Source: Eretmocerus hayati (Eukaryota; Arthropoda; Insecta; Hymenoptera; Aphelinidae). Taken from it: a stretch of DNA of 64,000 bases. The DNA lies in NCBI GenBank assembly GCA_029851415.1, contig CM056742.1, forward strand, positions 92,990,748 to 93,054,747. Reading direction: 5' to 3'. Below the pieces are notes generated by a model. The model ran no database searches. It had not been told where the DNA came from and saw only the letters and a list, made by a program, of their open reading frames with translations. The first letter of the stretch is position 1, and each line of letters opens with the position of its first letter. Position numbers and translations under genes: made by a program. Below are positions 61,701 to 64,000 of this stretch, piece after piece.

Positions 61701-63916
61701 TGGTCATCCGTAATCAGTTGCCGGTTTTGTCTGAAATTCATATTCCTAGGTGGTTGCAGACTATAGAAAGTTCCAGCTGGGTTGTCCATGGATTTGCAGA
61801 TGCATCCAAGAGAGCGTATGCAGCTGCTATTTATTTGGTTGTGCCAGGGAAATCATCCATGTTGATCATGTCCAAAACCAAAGTTGCCCCCATCAAAGTT
61901 CAAACTCTTCCAAAACTTGAATTATGTGGTGCCGTCCTACTGGTCAAATTGTTGAAGCATGTCCTGTCTCAGCTTGAGGCTATACCCTCGGCAATCTATT
62001 GCTGGTCAGATTCTAAAACTGTGTTAGACTGGCTAAGAGGTCATCCTTCTCGTTGGGAGTCTTTTGTAGCAAATAGGGTGTCGGAGATTATTGTGGAACT
62101 TCCTCAAGCAGAATGGAGGCATGTCAGATCCCAAGATAATGCAGCAGATTTAGCCACTAGAGGTCTTACGGTAGAAGTTTTGAAAGATAGTAGATTATGG
62201 TGGCAGGGTCCCGACTGGTTACTTTTAGATACTCAAAGTTGGCCTGATCCAGTTATCCTGAGCGCAGAACAGCAAGTGGCTGCAGCTACGTTGGTTGCTC
62301 TTAATGAGAAGAGTCCTTGTGTGTCAGTCCAAGTGTCTACGGCCAAAGATACAGCGGACCCTCACTATTTTGTGTTGTCCAGATTGGAAAAAAGTAGTTC
62401 TTTGGCTACCATTGTGCGCAGGCTTGCGTATTTGTATCGTTGGATGTCTCATGCAAAAATTAGTCGAGATAAGCGAATCAATGGGCCGTTCACCTGGAAA
62501 GAGCTCTCGGCAGCTCAAGATGCAGTTTGGAGAGGTGTTCAGCTCAGAACTTTTAGCTCTGACTTAGATTGTCTTAAAAAAGGCAAAGAGCTGCCTATCA
62601 AAAGTCCATTGCATCGATTGTTGCCATTCTTGTGCGATAAAGGTTTTTTACGGGTACAAGGTCGTCTCCAAAATGCATCTTTGACTTATGATGAGAAACA
62701 TCCAATTATTTTGCCTCATAATGATCCGTTGGTTCGCAGATTAGTGGAACAGGTCCACAAAGACACTTTGCATGGAGGAATTCGTCTCATGATGAGTCAC
62801 CTACGTCGGAGATATTGGATCACCCACATGGGACGTCTGGTACAGTCAGTCTACAGGCATTGTGTTGAATGTACGAGGCAGAATGGTCAACTGATGCAGC
62901 AGCAAATGGGCCCACTTCCTGAAGTGAGACTCACCCCACGGATGCCTTTCGAGGCCACAGGCGTCGATTTTGCAGGTCCTGTATGCATTCGTTTTTCTCC
63001 AGGTCGTGGCGCTAGAAGTACTGAAGGATATATTGCTATTTTCATTTGCATGTTCATCAAGGCTACGCACCTTGAAGTGGTGTCGGATTTAACTTCTGAA
63101 GCTTACCTGGCTGCTTTTCGCCGTTTTACGTCTAGACGTGGTAGAGTGTCTCATATCTATTCTGATAACGCGAAAACTTTCAAAGGTGCAGAAAAGGAAC
63201 TCAAACGATTATTTTCGCAAGCCTCGACTGAGTCCAAAGAACTTACCGCTGAACTTGCTCAAGAGGGTGTCACGTGGCATTACATTCCGCCTCGAGCTCC
63301 GCACTTCGGCGGGCTCTGGGAAGCTGCGGTGCGCAGTTTTAAATATCACCTCAGGCGCGTGGTCGGTGATAGTACTTTAACGTTTGAAGAACTGTCTACA
63401 GTCTGTTCCCAAATTGAGGCATGTTTGAATTCCAGGCCTTTGAGCCCTTTGAGTAGTGATGCATCGGATCCGGTTGCTCTAACTCCAGGCCATTTTTTGA
63501 TTGGGCGGCCTCTCAACGCTTTGCCCGAACCTTATCGTAATATCGATCTTACATCCTCCATACGTTGCAGGTGGACATTACTTGTAAATATGCGCAATGA
63601 TTTTTGGTTGCGCTGGAGGAAAGAGGTTCTACATCAGATGCAACAAAGAAATAAATGGTTGAAAGTGAGAGCGCCAATCAAGGAAGGAGACATTGTCCTG
63701 GTTTCCGATGAGCTGAGCCGACCCACCCAATGGCCCTTAGCTCGAGTCATAAAGTGCCATCCTGGACCAGATGGTATCACTCGAGTAGTTACACTGAAAT
63801 CAGCCACGTCAGAGTTCCGTAGGCCTATAGTCAAGCTGGTCAAATTGCCTACCGAGCCAGATGTGGATGAGGCCTATCAAGAAGGTCGGATAACTCGGGG
63901 ATCAACGTCATCATGA
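58704..63916 (+). CDS. BEL/Pao gag-pol polyprotein
   Basis: The frame is open from 58694 to the stop at 63916; the first ATG in it is 58895 (1,673 aa, numbering below). Gag-like sequence already precedes that ATG (LQLLEEYWKEFHDRH), so translation probably enters from an upstream exon through acceptor ACAAG at 58703. Domains in order: DUF1759-type gag (about 35-200), CCHC-like knuckles (from C260: CLFCNGEHAIHNC and CCIKCLKPGHFVRQC), aspartic protease with D385 in ALIDPCAQ, RT with YMDD at 794-797, and RNase H (FADASKRAY, LPKLELCG, CWSDSKT, HVRSQDNAADLATRG). Integrase follows with an HHCC finger and D1358, D1424, E1476. A DUF5641-type tail closes it (FLIGRP...GDIVLV). The usual protease D-S/T-G is replaced by D-P-C. 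All catalytic positions of RT and integrase are present. Confidence 0.95.
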
Positions 63917-64000
63917 AGAGCTTCAGATTGATTATGATTTGCACTTATTTCGCGTGCGTTTCGACAAATCACTACACAACTTTCCTCGAGCGTTACACCG
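63917..64000 (+). other. Post-pol sequence of the BEL/Pao element
   Basis: 84 bases after the stop codon, cut by the window edge. No polypurine tract or LTR start is seen yet. Confidence 0.5.

Larger units (their letters stand above)
54632..64000 (+). mobile_element. BEL/Pao LTR retrotransposon, truncated by window end
   Basis: It contains a 5' LTR, a tRNA primer site, a long leader with a likely intron, and one intact gag-pol frame in the BEL/Pao order (gag, protease, RT, RNase H, integrase). The polypurine tract and 3' LTR are not within the window. The uninterrupted 5.2-kb frame suggests a young, possibly active copy. The upstream boundary is uncertain by some tens of bases because only one LTR is visible. 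Confidence 0.85.

Overview
This is eukaryotic nuclear DNA, almost certainly from an arthropod and most likely an insect. It is AT-rich and intron-bearing, with no operons or ribosome-binding sites. Nearly everything recognisable is a transposable element of a type common in insect genomes: BEL/Pao, P, hAT, pogo, Tc1/mariner, piggyBac, Helitron and MULE-like. I found no convincing conserved host gene. A few exon-like stretches (about 596-1120 on +, about 51339-51577 on -) stay unassigned. The order within insects cannot be read from the sequence.

Layout. From 4.5 to 10.3 kb lies a cluster of long palindromic (foldback) elements and one piggyBac-type MITE. From 10.4 to 13.6 kb is a long open frame for a putative MULE-like DDE transposase, starting next to a foldback end. 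From 13.6 to 22.3 kb is mostly featureless, apart from a 183-bp tandem duplication and a tRNA-like SINE head near 20.5 kb. From 22.8 to 27.0 kb is a decayed, spliced hAT-like transposase gene whose intron holds an 888-bp Tc1-type foldback MITE. From 27.5 to 28.03 kb is an array of ten near-identical palindromes at strikingly regular spacing (41 bp, then 62 bp), just after a TATA box. More foldbacks lie at 28.2-29.6 and 33.1-34.0 kb.

The best-defined element is a P-superfamily transposon at 34379-45302. It has perfect 35-bp terminal inverted repeats, a perfect 8-bp target duplication (TATGGGAA) and an eight-exon THAP/P-type transposase on the minus strand. It landed in a GGGCTGGGAT minisatellite and was later invaded by a 792-bp pogo-like MITE inside an exon, and by about 4.4 kb of Helitron-related DNA (helicase fragment, RPA-like gene, zinc-finger gene, minisatellites). 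One in-frame TGA breaks the transposase.

From 47.2 to 54.5 kb are a TIR element, a 151-bp hairpin, and a TIR element enclosing another long palindrome. From about 54.6 kb to the window end is a BEL/Pao LTR retrotransposon with 5' LTR, initiator-Met-tRNA primer site, a likely spliced gag leader exon and an intact gag-protease-RT-RNaseH-integrase frame. Its 3' LTR lies outside the window.

The elements form a nested record of successive insertions rather than a cooperating pathway. All calls come from reading the sequence; no database search was possible.
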